A stretch of 23,321 bases of DNA from IMG/VR virus record IMGVR_UViG_3300046028_002655, positions 1 to 23,321 of that record. One strand, 5' to 3'. The notes under the pieces were generated by a model that saw only the letters and a list, made by a program, of their open reading frames with translations, ran no database searches and was not told the origin of the DNA. Positions within the stretch are counted from its first letter, which is position 1; every line of letters starts with the position of its first letter. This DNA comes from a virus. The position numbers were made by a program, and so were the translations under genes. This document shows, piece after piece, positions 1 to 6,355 of the stretch.

Positions 1-107
1 ATCAATGCACCATCTCGGTCGGCAACATCGACAATGGCACGGTCCCATCAGCCGGGACCGATACGCCTGTCATCACGTTCGCAGTCATCAAGGCCGTTGC
101 GGCCTAA
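1..107 (+). CDS. C-terminal fragment of an unknown phage protein (5' end outside window)
   Basis: An open frame read from base 3 runs without a stop to TAA at 105-107. It gives 34 residues beginning QCTISVGNIDNG and ending in AVIKAVAA, rich in Thr, Val, Ile and Gly as in beta-structured virion proteins. Its stop lies 12 bases before the next start, with the ribosome site of the next gene in between, so it looks like the end of a gene in the same operon. The fragment is too short to assign a function. A small structural protein is the likeliest guess from context. Confidence 0.5.
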   Translation, partial: QCTISVGNIDNGTVPSAGTDTPVITFAVIKAVAA

Positions 108-119
108 TCGGAGACAGAT

Positions 120-404
120 ATGGCGACAGGCATCAGACTCGCAACGAATGCCAGCGCGACTGGCGCGTGGTTCCAATGGCCGGGTGGCCGCGGTGAGTTC
201 CGGGTGGAAGGCACCTTCCCCGGCACCGTCAAGCTCGAGTGCAAGGGTCCGAATGGCACCGCGCAGGATGTCGGCATCGACACGACCCTGACCGCTGCCG
301 GCGGCGGCATCTTCGAGCTCGGGGCCGGCGAGATCCGCTGCAACATCGCCACCGCGACCGCCGTCTTCGCCGTCGCGCTCCGCATCCCCGCGCCGGGGTT
401 CTGA
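120..404 (+). CDS. small conserved-type phage protein, probably structural
   Basis: This is a 94-residue protein with an ATG start preceded by GGAGACAGAT, a good ribosome site; the same GGAGACAGA leader recurs before the gene at 6403. The sequence is beta-rich, with a motif FRVEGTFPGTVKLECKGPNG at about residues 30-50 and GGGIFELGAGEIRC further on. Glycine-rich beta proteins of this kind are often found in phage structural modules, but I do not recognise a named family. It sits just upstream of a 49-residue protein and the portal, and its TGA overlaps the next ATG by one base. A head fibre or decoration role is only a guess. No signal peptide or membrane segment is visible. Confidence 0.75.
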   Translation: MATGIRLATNASATGAWFQWPGGRGEFRVEGTFPGTVKLECKGPNGTAQDVGIDTTLTAAGGGIFELGAGEIRCNIATATAVFAVALRIPAPGF

Positions 405-553
405 TGCGTACGTGGCCGCGCACGGCCGAGCGCACCGCCGACCGGACGCTGCGGCGTGACGGGACCGGCAATGACCAACCGGTCGGCAACCTCGTGACCG
501 AGGCGGGTGACAACCTGACCCTCGAGAACGGCTACTTCCTGCTCTGGGAGTGA
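404..553 (+). CDS. 49-residue hypothetical phage protein
   Basis: The ATG at 404 shares its A with the upstream TGA (TGATG), a typical translational-coupling arrangement. The product begins MRTWPRTAERTADRTLRRD and is strongly basic in its first 20 residues. It ends in a beta-like stretch LVTEAGDNLTLENGYFLLWE. That ending resembles the short LALEAGGDLLTEG motif inside the tail tubular B-like protein (about residues 629-641). The stop TGA at 551-553 lies within the leader of the portal, and the portal's ribosome site GGGAG (546-550) is inside this gene. The snug fit between neighbours supports it as real. Its function is unknown. Confidence 0.6.
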   Translation: MRTWPRTAERTADRTLRRDGTGNDQPVGNLVTEAGDNLTLENGYFLLWE

Positions 554-555
554 CC

Positions 556-2229
556 ATGGCTGACTCACGCGCAACCGAAGTGCTGGAGGACTACGATCGC
601 CTGAAGGGCGCGCGTGGGACATGGGAGCAGCACTGGCAGGAGGTGGCCGAGCGGGTCTGGCCGAGCATGGCCGAGATGACCGGCTGGCGCACCCCGGGTG
701 AGAAGCGGTCGGAGAAGATCTTCGACTCGACCGCGCAGCGCGCCCTGCCCCGGTTCGCAGCCGCAATGGATTCGATGCTGACCCCGGCCACGCAGGTCTG
801 GCACGGTCTGCACACCGGCATCCCCGAGCTCGACGAGAACGTGGCGGTGCAGCGGTGGTGCGATGCCCTGCGCGATGTCCTGTTCCGCCAGCGGTATGCG
901 CCGACCGCCAACTTCGCCTCGCAGGCGTTTGAGTGCTACATGAGCCTCGGGTCGTTCGGCACCTCGTGCCTGTTCATCGACGAGATCCCGGGCGTGACGC
1001 TGCGCTACCGCGCCATCCCGCTGTCCGAGCTCGTAATCGACCTCGACCATAGCGGGCGGGTGGACACGGTCTACCGCTGCTTCACGCTCACGGCGCGACA
1101 GGCGATGCAGATCCCCGGCTGGGAGGAGAAACTCCCGCGTGGCATCAAGTCCGCCGCCGCCTCCCGCGGCAACGACATGTTTGAGTTCGTGCATTGCGTG
1201 AAGCCGAATGGCGACTACCGCCAAGGCCGCGCAGGCCCGGAGGGGATGCAGTTCCAGTCCCGCTACGTCGCGCGCGAGGGCAGCGTCCTCTTGCAGGACG
1301 GCGGCTACCGGGTGCAGCCGTATGCGGTGGGTCGGTATGTCACCGGCCCGCGTGAGATTTATGGGCGGTCACCTGCGATGGAGGCTCTGGCCGACATCAA
1401 GTCCCTGCAGGAAATGGAAAAGACCATGCTTCGGATGGCGCACCGCATGGTCGATCCGCCGCTCATCCTGTCTGAGGAGGGGGCCATCAATGCCTTCTCG
1501 GTGCGCCCCAATGCCCTCAACTACGGCTACCTCCGTGAGGATGGTACGCCGCTGGTGCAGCCGCTGATGACCGGCGGCAACCTGCCGATCGGCATCGAGA
1601 TGTCCGACCAGAAGCGCAAGGCGGTGAACGACTCGTTCCTCGTCACGCTGTTCCAGATCTTGGTGGAGTCGCCCCGAGTGATGACGGCGACCGAAGTGCT
1701 GCAACGGGCGCAGGAGAAGGGCGCGCTGCTCGGGCCGACCATGGGCCGGCAGCAGTCGGAGTTCCTCGGCCCCATCATCGAGCGCGAGCTCGACCTGCTC
1801 TCGGCCTCCGGGATGCTGCCTGAGCCGCCGCCCCAGCTGCTCGAGTACGTGGTCGCTGGCGGTGAGATCCTGCCGAAATACACCGGGCCGTTGGCGCGGC
1901 TGATGCGTGCCGAGGAGGCCGCCGGCATCCTGCGGACCATTGAGGCCATCCTGCCGGTGGCGCAGGCGTCGGGCGACATGAAGGTGCTGCGCCGCATCAA
2001 CGCCGACCAAGCGGTCAAGGTCATCGCCGAGGCCAACAACGTGCCGGCCAAGGCGCTGCGGACCGACGAGGAGCTTGCGTCCATGGATGCGGCCGAGCAG
2101 GAGGCCGCGCAGATGCAGCAGCTCCTGGCCGCCGCGCCGATCGCGGGACAGGCCGCAGAAAGATTCGCCCGAGCCGAGCAAATCGCCGCCTCGGTCCCCC
2201 GCCGTGAAGTGATGGGAGTGTTCCAGTGA
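556..2229 (+). CDS. portal (head-to-tail connector) protein
   Basis: This 557-residue protein matches the podovirus head-tail connector family (Pfam Head-tail_con type, usually 500-700 residues). The portal forms the dodecameric ring at one capsid vertex through which DNA is packaged and ejected. Seen directly: an N-terminal WxxVAERVWPSM segment, FDSTAQRALPRFAAAMDSML followed by TPATQVWHGL, the central KSLQEMEKTMLRMAHRMVDP segment, and a C-terminal MTATEV (residues 376-381) with QSEFLGPIIERELDLL, all characteristic of this family. I chose ATG 556 over the in-frame GTG at 550 because GGGAG (546-550) lies five bases upstream of the ATG and the GTG would overlap it. Its TGA overlaps the GTG start of the next gene. 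A terminase gene would be expected upstream of the window. Confidence 0.93.
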   Translation: MADSRATEVLEDYDRLKGARGTWEQHWQEVAERVWPSMAEMTGWRTPGEKRSEKIFDSTAQRALPRFAAAMDSMLTPATQVWHGLHTGIPELDENVAVQRWCDALRDVLFRQRYAPTANFASQAFECYMSLGSFGTSCLFIDEIPGVTLRYRAIPLSELVIDLDHSGRVDTVYRCFTLTARQAMQIPGWEEKLPRGIKSAAASRGNDMFEFVHCVKPNGDYRQGRAGPEGMQFQSRYVAREGSVLLQDGGYRVQPYAVGRYVTGPREIYGRSPAMEALADIKSLQEMEKTMLRMAHRMVDPPLILSEEGAINAFSVRPNALNYGYLREDGTPLVQPLMTGGNLPIGIEMSDQKRKAVNDSFLVTLFQILVESPRVMTATEVLQRAQEKGALLGPTMGRQQSEFLGPIIERELDLLSASGMLPEPPPQLLEYVVAGGEILPKYTGPLARLMRAEEAAGILRTIEAILPVAQASGDMKVLRRINADQAVKVIAEANNVPAKALRTDEELASMDAAEQEAAQMQQLLAAAPIAGQAAERFARAEQIAASVPRREVMGVFQ

Positions 2230-2435
2230 ACGCCGAGCAGACCCAAGCCGTGACCCATGACCACCGACTGCGCGACCTCGAGGTGCGGTTCGCCACCCAT
2301 GAGGCCGTCTGTGCCGAGCGATACCGCGGAATCCGTGAGGACCTCGACAAGTTCAGCACCGTGGTCAGCCGGGTCGGGTACGGCCTGATTGCCGGCATGG
2401 CGGCCATCTTGGCGAAGCTCATCTTCCTGAGCTGA
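2226..2435 (+). CDS. small membrane protein, XhlA/holin-accessory-like
   Basis: This 69-residue protein starts at GTG 2226, inside the portal stop (GTGA overlap). Residues 1-45 are charged and helical (HDHRLRDLEVRFATHE and so on), likely a coiled coil. Residues about 48-68 form one hydrophobic segment, VGYGLIAGMAAILAKLIFLS, at the extreme C-terminus. A coiled coil followed by a single C-terminal transmembrane helix is the layout of XhlA-type phage haemolysin or holin-accessory proteins. Its place directly before an endolysin, holin and spanins supports a lysis role. It could instead be an antiholin or an unrelated virion membrane protein. The family assignment rests on layout only. Confidence 0.7.
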   Translation: MNAEQTQAVTHDHRLRDLEVRFATHEAVCAERYRGIREDLDKFSTVVSRVGYGLIAGMAAILAKLIFLS

Positions 2436-2941
2436 TGGTCCAACTCGAGCCGCACTGGGTCCAGTCTGCACGCCACCACATCGGGCTGCGCGAGATCCCC
2501 GGCAAGGCGACAGCGCCGGCCATCGCCCGGTGGCTGCGCCAACTGCGGGCGTGGTGGTCGGACGATGAGACCCCATGGTGCGGGGTGTTCGTGGCCGAGA
2601 TGCTGCGGCAGGGCGGTCACCAGCTGCCGCGGCACTGGTACCGCGCGCGGGCATACCTCAACTGGGGGGTGGAGTGCGACCCCTTCCTCGGGTGCGTGGT
2701 CATCTTCAACGGCGGCCCCAAGAGACCCGGGGCCGGTCATGTCGGGTTCCTCGTCGGGCGCGATGAGCGCCGCCGGCTGATGGTGCTGGGCGGGAACCAA
2801 GCCAACGCGGTGACGATCGCGCCTTTTGACCCTGCCCGGGTCTTGGGCTACCGTTGGCCCCCCAACACGGCGGTCCCTGCCGTCTCCGCGCTGCCGCTGC
2901 TTGCTTCCAACGGCGCGCCGGTCTCGGACAACGAAGCGTAG
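2435..2941 (+). CDS. endolysin, TIGR02594-type NlpC/P60-CHAP-like peptidase
   Basis: This 168-residue protein resembles the TIGR02594 family of phage cysteine peptidases or amidases, which cut peptidoglycan cross-links at lysis. Visible motifs: the N-terminal ARHHIGLREIPG, then TPWCGVFVAEML with candidate nucleophile Cys49, GAGHVGFLVG with His102, and VLGGNQANAV with Asn121, giving a Cys-His-Asn triad layout. The catalytic domain fills nearly the whole protein, with no separate wall-binding domain, as is usual for phages of Gram-negative hosts. No signal peptide is seen, so export should depend on a holin. ATG 2435 overlaps the previous TGA by one base. The last 25 or so residues are low-complexity. 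A virion-associated hydrolase is an alternative, but the lysis-gene neighbours favour endolysin. Confidence 0.9.
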   Translation: MVQLEPHWVQSARHHIGLREIPGKATAPAIARWLRQLRAWWSDDETPWCGVFVAEMLRQGGHQLPRHWYRARAYLNWGVECDPFLGCVVIFNGGPKRPGAGHVGFLVGRDERRRLMVLGGNQANAVTIAPFDPARVLGYRWPPNTAVPAVSALPLLASNGAPVSDNEA

Positions 2942-2950
2942 GAGATCAGC

Positions 2951-3130
2951 ATGAACGGAGAGCAGATCGCGGGCATCGTCCGCGCCATCGTGGCTGCCAT
3001 CGGTGGCTACCTCGTCGGCAAGGGCATCACCGACGCCGAGACCGTCGCCACCATCGCGGGTGCTGCGGCCACGGTCGCCGCCGCCGTGTGGTCGGTGCTG
3101 TCGAAGCGCAAGGGCGAGCCGCAGGCGTGA
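2951..3130 (+). CDS. putative holin (Pam3-gp28-like small membrane protein)
   Basis: This 59-residue protein reads MNGEQIAGIVRAIVAAIGGY, then LVGKGITDAETVATIAGAAA, and ends in a short basic tail (SKRKGEPQA). ATG 2951 has GGAG (2941-2944) six bases upstream, overlapping the endolysin stop. Two hydrophobic helices are separated by a GKGITDAET turn. This pattern (NxxQxxxIxR, GGYLxGKG, IAGA, VWSxxxKR) is one I associate with small phage holins annotated as Pam3-gp28-like. Holins oligomerise in the inner membrane and time lysis by releasing endolysin. Its place between endolysin and spanins fits. The stop overlaps the GTG of the spanin gene. Confidence 0.75.
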   Translation: MNGEQIAGIVRAIVAAIGGYLVGKGITDAETVATIAGAAATVAAAVWSVLSKRKGEPQA

Positions 3131-3567
3131 CCCGGGTCTATCTCGGGGTCGGCCTCGCGCTCGCGCTGGCCGGCCTCGGGTGGTTCGGCTACCACAAGGC
3201 GCACCGGAGCGGCTATGAGGCCGGGTCGGCTGCGGTCAGGGCAGAGTGGCACCTCGAGCGCGCGCGGGCCGCAGAGGCTGCGAGGGCGGCTCTGGAGGCC
3301 GCTACCGCCCGACATCAGGAGGTTGAGCGTGGGTTGTCTGAGAAGCTGGATGCCGCCGATCGCCGCGGGCGCGAGCTTGCTCGCCGGCTGCGCGACGCCC
3401 GCGCCGCCCCCGCCCTGCCCGCAACCTGCCCCGCCGCCCCCGCGCCTGATGGTCCCGCCGGAGAGTCCAGCGACGAGGGAGGCGTTGGAGAAGCTCTTGC
3501 CGCCCATCTCTCCGCCTGCGAGCGCGATGCCGCCCGGTTCGCCGAGCTCCAAGGGTTGATTCGGTGA
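3127..3567 (+). CDS. inner-membrane spanin (Rz-like)
   Basis: This 146-residue protein begins at GTG 3127, overlapping the holin stop (GTGA). An N-terminal membrane anchor, VYLGVGLALALAGLGWFGY (about residues 4-22), is followed by YEAGSAAVRAEWHLERARAA, leading into a long Ala/Arg/Glu-rich coiled coil to about residue 95. Then come an Ala/Pro linker and a C-terminal ACERDAARFAELQGLIR. A type II membrane anchor plus periplasmic coiled coil is the i-spanin layout. These proteins pair with an outer-membrane lipoprotein to fuse the two membranes in the last step of lysis in Gram-negative hosts. The partner lipoprotein gene is embedded in the +1 frame (3329-3559), as in lambda Rz/Rz1. The same reading frame continues open upstream of 3127, but that part is read-through of the endolysin/holin region in another frame. 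Confidence 0.85.
   Translation: MTRVYLGVGLALALAGLGWFGYHKAHRSGYEAGSAAVRAEWHLERARAAEAARAALEAATARHQEVERGLSEKLDAADRRGRELARRLRDARAAPALPATCPAAPAPDGPAGESSDEGGVGEALAAHLSACERDAARFAELQGLIR
3329..3559 (+). CDS. outer-membrane spanin lipoprotein (Rz1-like), embedded in the Rz-like gene
   Basis: This 76-residue product lies entirely inside the i-spanin gene in another frame. GTG 3329 has a full AGGAGG (3317-3322) six bases upstream, an unusually strong ribosome site for the middle of a coding region. The N-terminus MGCLRSWMPPIAAGASLLAGC is a lipoprotein signal peptide with lipobox LAGC, placing lipidation on Cys21. It is followed by the proline-rich ATPAPPPPCPQPAPPPPR typical of Rz1. A lipobox and a proline-rich mature protein nested in Rz is diagnostic of o-spanins. 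ATG 3350 (Met8) is an alternative start but would leave a very short signal with no positive charge. The frame is open further upstream to 3215, but the ribosome site decides for 3329. Confidence 0.83.
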   Translation: MGCLRSWMPPIAAGASLLAGCATPAPPPPCPQPAPPPPRLMVPPESPATREALEKLLPPISPPASAMPPGSPSSKG

Positions 3568-3863
3568 ACAGCATCGGGTTGATGGCGCAGATCCGCCAGG
3601 TGCTGTTCCGCACCCGCGCCTACAAGCGGCTGTTCATGGCTCCGGGCAGCAATGACCTGTCCGAGGATGGCCGCATCGTGATGGCGCACCTGAAGCGGTT
3701 CGCCCGACTGGGCAAGCCGCCGGCCACCCCCGGCGCGCAGGTGGACATGTTCCAGGTCGGTCGCATGGTTGGCCGGCAGGAGACGGTGCAGATGATTGTC
3801 GAGGCGCTGCACCTGGACGAACGAACCTTGACCAATCTGCAAGAGGATTTCCGTGATGAGTGA
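3564..3863 (+). CDS. Bbp19-like phage structural-module protein
   Basis: This 99-residue protein starts at GTG 3564, overlapping the spanin stop (GTGA). It is basic in its first half (RTRAYKRLFMAP, MAHLKRFARLGKPP) and has a helical second half containing MFQVGRMVGRQETVQMIVEAL. The pattern of a K/R-rich N-terminus followed by DxxxxxxxEGRRxVxxxI-like helices matches small proteins annotated as the Bbp19 family after phage BPP-1, which are encoded immediately before the scaffold. The molecular role is not known to me. Its location next to the scaffold suggests a head assembly or packaging function. Its last 8 bases overlap the scaffold gene. Confidence 0.78.
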   Translation: MNSIGLMAQIRQVLFRTRAYKRLFMAPGSNDLSEDGRIVMAHLKRFARLGKPPATPGAQVDMFQVGRMVGRQETVQMIVEALHLDERTLTNLQEDFRDE

Positions 3864-4713
3864 CGATCAAGGGTCTGCATCCGCAGGCAACCCGACTGCC
3901 CCGGCAGCGGCTCCTGCATGGTACGCGCCGGAAGGTCTCGACCCCGCCACGACCGGCCAGCTCGGCGAGCTGGTCAGGGCGAAGGGGTGGAAGGGACCGG
4001 CTGACGCGCTCCTGTCCTACCAGAACCTCGAGAAGGTGTTCGGCGCCGACAAGGCCGGTCGCACCATCCTCGCGCCGAAGGGCGACGATGATGCGGACGG
4101 CTGGAACTCGCTCTATGCGCGGCTCGGCCGACCGGAGACCCCCGACAAGTACGAGCTGCCGGTGCCGGAGGGCGATGACGGCTCGTTCGCCCAGTCGGTC
4201 GCCCCGGTGCTGCACCAGCTCGGGCTCACCGCCAAGCAGGCCAAGGGGCTGGCCGAGTGGTGGAACAGCGCCTCGACCCAGCGGATCACCGCAGCGGATG
4301 AGGCGTTCTCGACCCAATCTGAGGCCGAGTATGCGGCGCTCAAGGGTGAGTGGGGCGCGGCTGCGGCGCAGAACGAGGAGCTCGCCAAGCGGGCGGTGCT
4401 GAAGTTCAGCAAGGAGGCCGGGATCGACGAGGACACCTTCGACGCGATGGAGCGGGCCATGGGGACCGCCAAGCTGATGAAGCTGTTCCATGCGATCGGG
4501 GCGCAGTTCTCGGAGTCGGCGTTCGTCTCGAGCGACACCCCGGCTGCCGGCGCGCTGACCCCGGCGCAGGCGCGGAACAAGCAGGCCGCGATGTTCGCCG
4601 ACAAGGAGTTCATGGCGCGCTACATGCACACCGATGAACGGGTGCGCCAGAGCGCGATCGAGGAGATGATGCGGCTGACCCGGCTCGCCAACCCGGAGAT
4701 GCCGGCGGAGTAG
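3856..4713 (+). CDS. capsid scaffolding (assembly) protein
   Basis: This 285-residue acidic, Ala-rich, helical protein lies directly upstream of the major capsid gene, the usual place for a scaffold. The N-terminus has a low-complexity SASAGNPTAPAAAPAWYAPE, followed by the conserved-looking LGELVRAKGWKGPADALLSY and QNLEKVFGAD, then LGRPETPDKYELPVPEGDDG. This set recurs in podovirus capsid-assembly proteins. The C-terminus (RLTRLANPEMPAE) is short and charged. ATG 3856 is preferred over the in-frame GTG 3853 because AAGAGGA (3841-3847) is eight bases before the ATG. Scaffolds guide coat assembly and then leave the procapsid. No protease domain is seen. A terminator hairpin follows 55 bases after the stop. 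Confidence 0.87.
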   Translation: MSDDQGSASAGNPTAPAAAPAWYAPEGLDPATTGQLGELVRAKGWKGPADALLSYQNLEKVFGADKAGRTILAPKGDDDADGWNSLYARLGRPETPDKYELPVPEGDDGSFAQSVAPVLHQLGLTAKQAKGLAEWWNSASTQRITAADEAFSTQSEAEYAALKGEWGAAAAQNEELAKRAVLKFSKEAGIDEDTFDAMERAMGTAKLMKLFHAIGAQFSESAFVSSDTPAAGALTPAQARNKQAAMFADKEFMARYMHTDERVRQSAIEEMMRLTRLANPEMPAE

Positions 4714-4742
4714 TTGCAAGCTCCGCAGAGTGTCAGTAGTAT
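4714..4742 (+). promoter_or_regulatory. possible sigma70-type promoter after the scaffold gene
   Basis: TTGCAA (4714-4719) and TAGTAT (4737-4742) are separated by exactly 17 bases, each matching four of six consensus positions. This is notable in GC-rich DNA, but both boxes are imperfect. Transcription would start near 4749, only about 20 bases before a strong terminator, so it would give a very short leader unless read through. It may be fortuitous. Confidence 0.25.
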
Positions 4743-4768
4743 CCGGCTCGAGAGCCTTCATGTCGTTT

Positions 4769-4797
4769 GCCGGGAGGCACCCCCTCCCGGCTCTTTT
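4769..4797 (+). terminator. intrinsic terminator between scaffold and major capsid genes
   Basis: GCCGGGAGG (4769-4777) pairs perfectly with CCTCCCGGC (4783-4791) around a five-base loop CACCC. TCTTTT (4792-4797) follows. A nine-base-pair G/C stem plus U-tract is a textbook Rho-independent terminator. It separates the portal-lysis-scaffold transcript from the capsid genes and probably sets their relative expression. Confidence 0.85.
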
Positions 4798-4934
4798 CTG
4801 AAGGTCGGACAAGTCGCAAGACCCCGCTGACGACCGGAAAGACGGTCGCATGGCCCGAGCGGAACGGGCAAGGTCGGCCCCGGCGACGGACAAGCCATCC
4901 GAGAACATCATTCACTTGATTTCGGAGAGGCATC
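4798..4934 (+). promoter_or_regulatory. structured leader region upstream of the major capsid gene
   Basis: There is no convincing gene here. The stretch contains an inverted repeat CGACCG-gaaaga-CGGTCG (4831-4848), another GCCCG-agcggaa-CGGGC (4853-4869), and direct repeats AAGGTCGG (4801 and 4870) and CGGACAAG (4806 and 4887). The ribosome site of the capsid gene, GGAGAGG (4924-4930), ends it. A capsid-gene promoter is expected in this stretch, but no clear consensus is visible. The repeats could be binding sites for a phage-encoded regulator or mRNA-stabilising hairpins. Confidence 0.4.
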
Positions 4935-5828
4935 ATGGCCGACAACATCGCATCCGTTTATGCCGTCCAGTACGGCACGAACATCTCGCTGCTCTTGCAG
5001 CAGAAGGGTTCCAAGCTCCGCGGCACCGTCCAGACCGGCAGCTACAAGGGCAAGCAGTCCGAGGTCGTCACGCAGTACGGCGCCACCGCCGCGCGCGTGG
5101 TCTCGACCCGCTACCAGCCGATCGTCCCCGTCAACACCCCCAACAACCGTCGTTGGGTGTTCCCGGAGGACTACGACTGGGCGGACCTCATCGACAACTT
5201 CGACAAGCTCCGCCTCCTGGCCGACCCCCAGTCCGCCTACAGCCAGAACGGGCTGTACGCGATGGGCCGCGCCTTGGACGACGTCATCATCAGCGGCATC
5301 TACGGCACCAACAAGACCGGCGAGGCCGGCGGCACGAACACCGTGTTCGATGTCACCAACCAGCAGGTCGCGGTCAACTACTCCGCCGCCGGCAACGTGG
5401 GCCTCACGGTGGACAAACTCCGCGAGGCGCGCCGCATCCTGATGGAGAACGAGGTCGATCTCGACGCCGAGCCGGTCTATTGCGCCATCACGGCGGAGCA
5501 GCACGATGACCTCCTCGGGCAGCTGCAGGTCACCAACGCGGACTTCAACTCCGCGGCTCCGGTGATGCAGGATGGCAAGGTGACCCGGTTCCTCGGGATC
5601 AACTTCGTCCACATCGAGCGGTTGCCGCTGTCCTCCGGCACGACCCACCGCCGCTGCCCGGTCTGGGTGCCTTCGGGCATCCACCTCGGCATGTGGAACG
5701 ACATCGTGTCCAACGTCACCCAACGTCGTGACCTGTCTTCGCACCCCTTCCAGATCTATCTGATGGGGACCTTCGGTGCCACCCGCACCGAGGAGAAGAA
5801 GGTCGTCGACATCCTCTGCGCCGAGTAA
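4935..5828 (+). CDS. major capsid protein
   Basis: This 297-residue protein starts at ATG 4935 with GGAGAGG four bases upstream. It follows the scaffold gene and has the length and character of podovirus HK97-fold coat proteins of the BPP-1 Bbp17 type. Seen: an N-terminal YAVQYGTNISLLLQQKGSKL, then RWVFPEDYDWADLIDNFDKL, then SQNGLYAMGRALDDVIISGI (the spine-helix-like region), and a C-terminal beta-rich part with FLGINFVHIERLPL. These phrases recur in phage capsid proteins of this group. No N-terminal propeptide cleavage site is obvious. The gene lies between two intrinsic terminators together with the probable cement gene, consistent with separate high-level expression. Confidence 0.93.
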   Translation: MADNIASVYAVQYGTNISLLLQQKGSKLRGTVQTGSYKGKQSEVVTQYGATAARVVSTRYQPIVPVNTPNNRRWVFPEDYDWADLIDNFDKLRLLADPQSAYSQNGLYAMGRALDDVIISGIYGTNKTGEAGGTNTVFDVTNQQVAVNYSAAGNVGLTVDKLREARRILMENEVDLDAEPVYCAITAEQHDDLLGQLQVTNADFNSAAPVMQDGKVTRFLGINFVHIERLPLSSGTTHRRCPVWVPSGIHLGMWNDIVSNVTQRRDLSSHPFQIYLMGTFGATRTEEKKVVDILCAE

Positions 5829-5842
5829 GGGAGTAGACCATC

Positions 5843-6349
5843 ATGGCTGTAGTCAATCTCAAGTCCACTCTCGTCACCAACGCGGACGCAGTCCCGGCGG
5901 TCCTCAACAACCCTCGTGTCGATGGCGGTTTCGAGCGCATCGAGGTCGCCACCGTGGCGATCACGGACACGGACAGCATCGCCTCGACGTACCGGATGTT
6001 CCGGCTCCCGTCGAACGCGGTGGTGACCGACCTCCGCATCTACTCGCCCGACATCGGCACCACGACCATCACCGACATCGGCCTGTACCGCACGGCCAAG
6101 GACGGTGGCGCGGTGGTCGATGCGAACTTCTTCGCCGACGCCCTGTCCCTTAAGGACGGTGCGCTCAACGGCGTGGACGTTCTGCACGAGGGCGGTGGTT
6201 TCTTCACCATCGCCAACTCGGGCAAGGAGCTGTGGGACGCCCTCGGCCTCACCGCCGATCCGGGCGTGTTCTACGACGTGACGCTCACGCTGACGGCGGC
6301 CGCTGACGCCACCGCCACCGTGAAGCTCATCGGTCGCTACACGGCGTAA
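5843..6349 (+). CDS. probable capsid cement/decoration protein (Bbp16 position)
   Basis: This 168-residue, Ala/Val/Thr-rich beta protein has ATG 5843 with AAGGGAG (5827-5833) nine bases upstream, starting 14 bases after the capsid gene stop. It contains SIASTYRMFRLPSNAVVTDL and ITDIGLYRTAKDGGAVVDAN, a pattern of alternating strands, and ends VKLIGRYTA. In BPP-1-like phages the gene directly after the coat protein (Bbp16) encodes the trimeric cement protein. The gene position and beta-rich composition match that role, but I infer it mainly from synteny. A transcription terminator follows immediately, so capsid and cement form one expression unit. Confidence 0.7.
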   Translation: MAVVNLKSTLVTNADAVPAVLNNPRVDGGFERIEVATVAITDTDSIASTYRMFRLPSNAVVTDLRIYSPDIGTTTITDIGLYRTAKDGGAVVDANFFADALSLKDGALNGVDVLHEGGGFFTIANSGKELWDALGLTADPGVFYDVTLTLTAAADATATVKLIGRYTA

Positions 6350-6355
6350 GGCATA

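Noticed and set aside
2854-3126. Upstream extension of the Rz-like frame through the endolysin end and holin gene
   Set aside because: The extension is a His/Arg-rich shadow of the endolysin and holin genes. GTG 3127, overlapping the holin stop and directly followed by the membrane anchor, is the sensible start.
4714-4800. A tRNA-like segment (GGCTCGAGAGCC resembling a T-arm) after the scaffold gene
   Set aside because: No acceptor, D-arm or anticodon arm can be drawn around it, and the T-loop consensus is not matched. The following hairpin is a terminator.
4850-5509. A + strand frame starting before the capsid gene and overlapping most of it in another frame
   Set aside because: There is no ribosome site before ATG 4850, and the product is Arg/His/Gly-rich low-complexity sequence. 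The capsid gene in the other frame is unambiguous.
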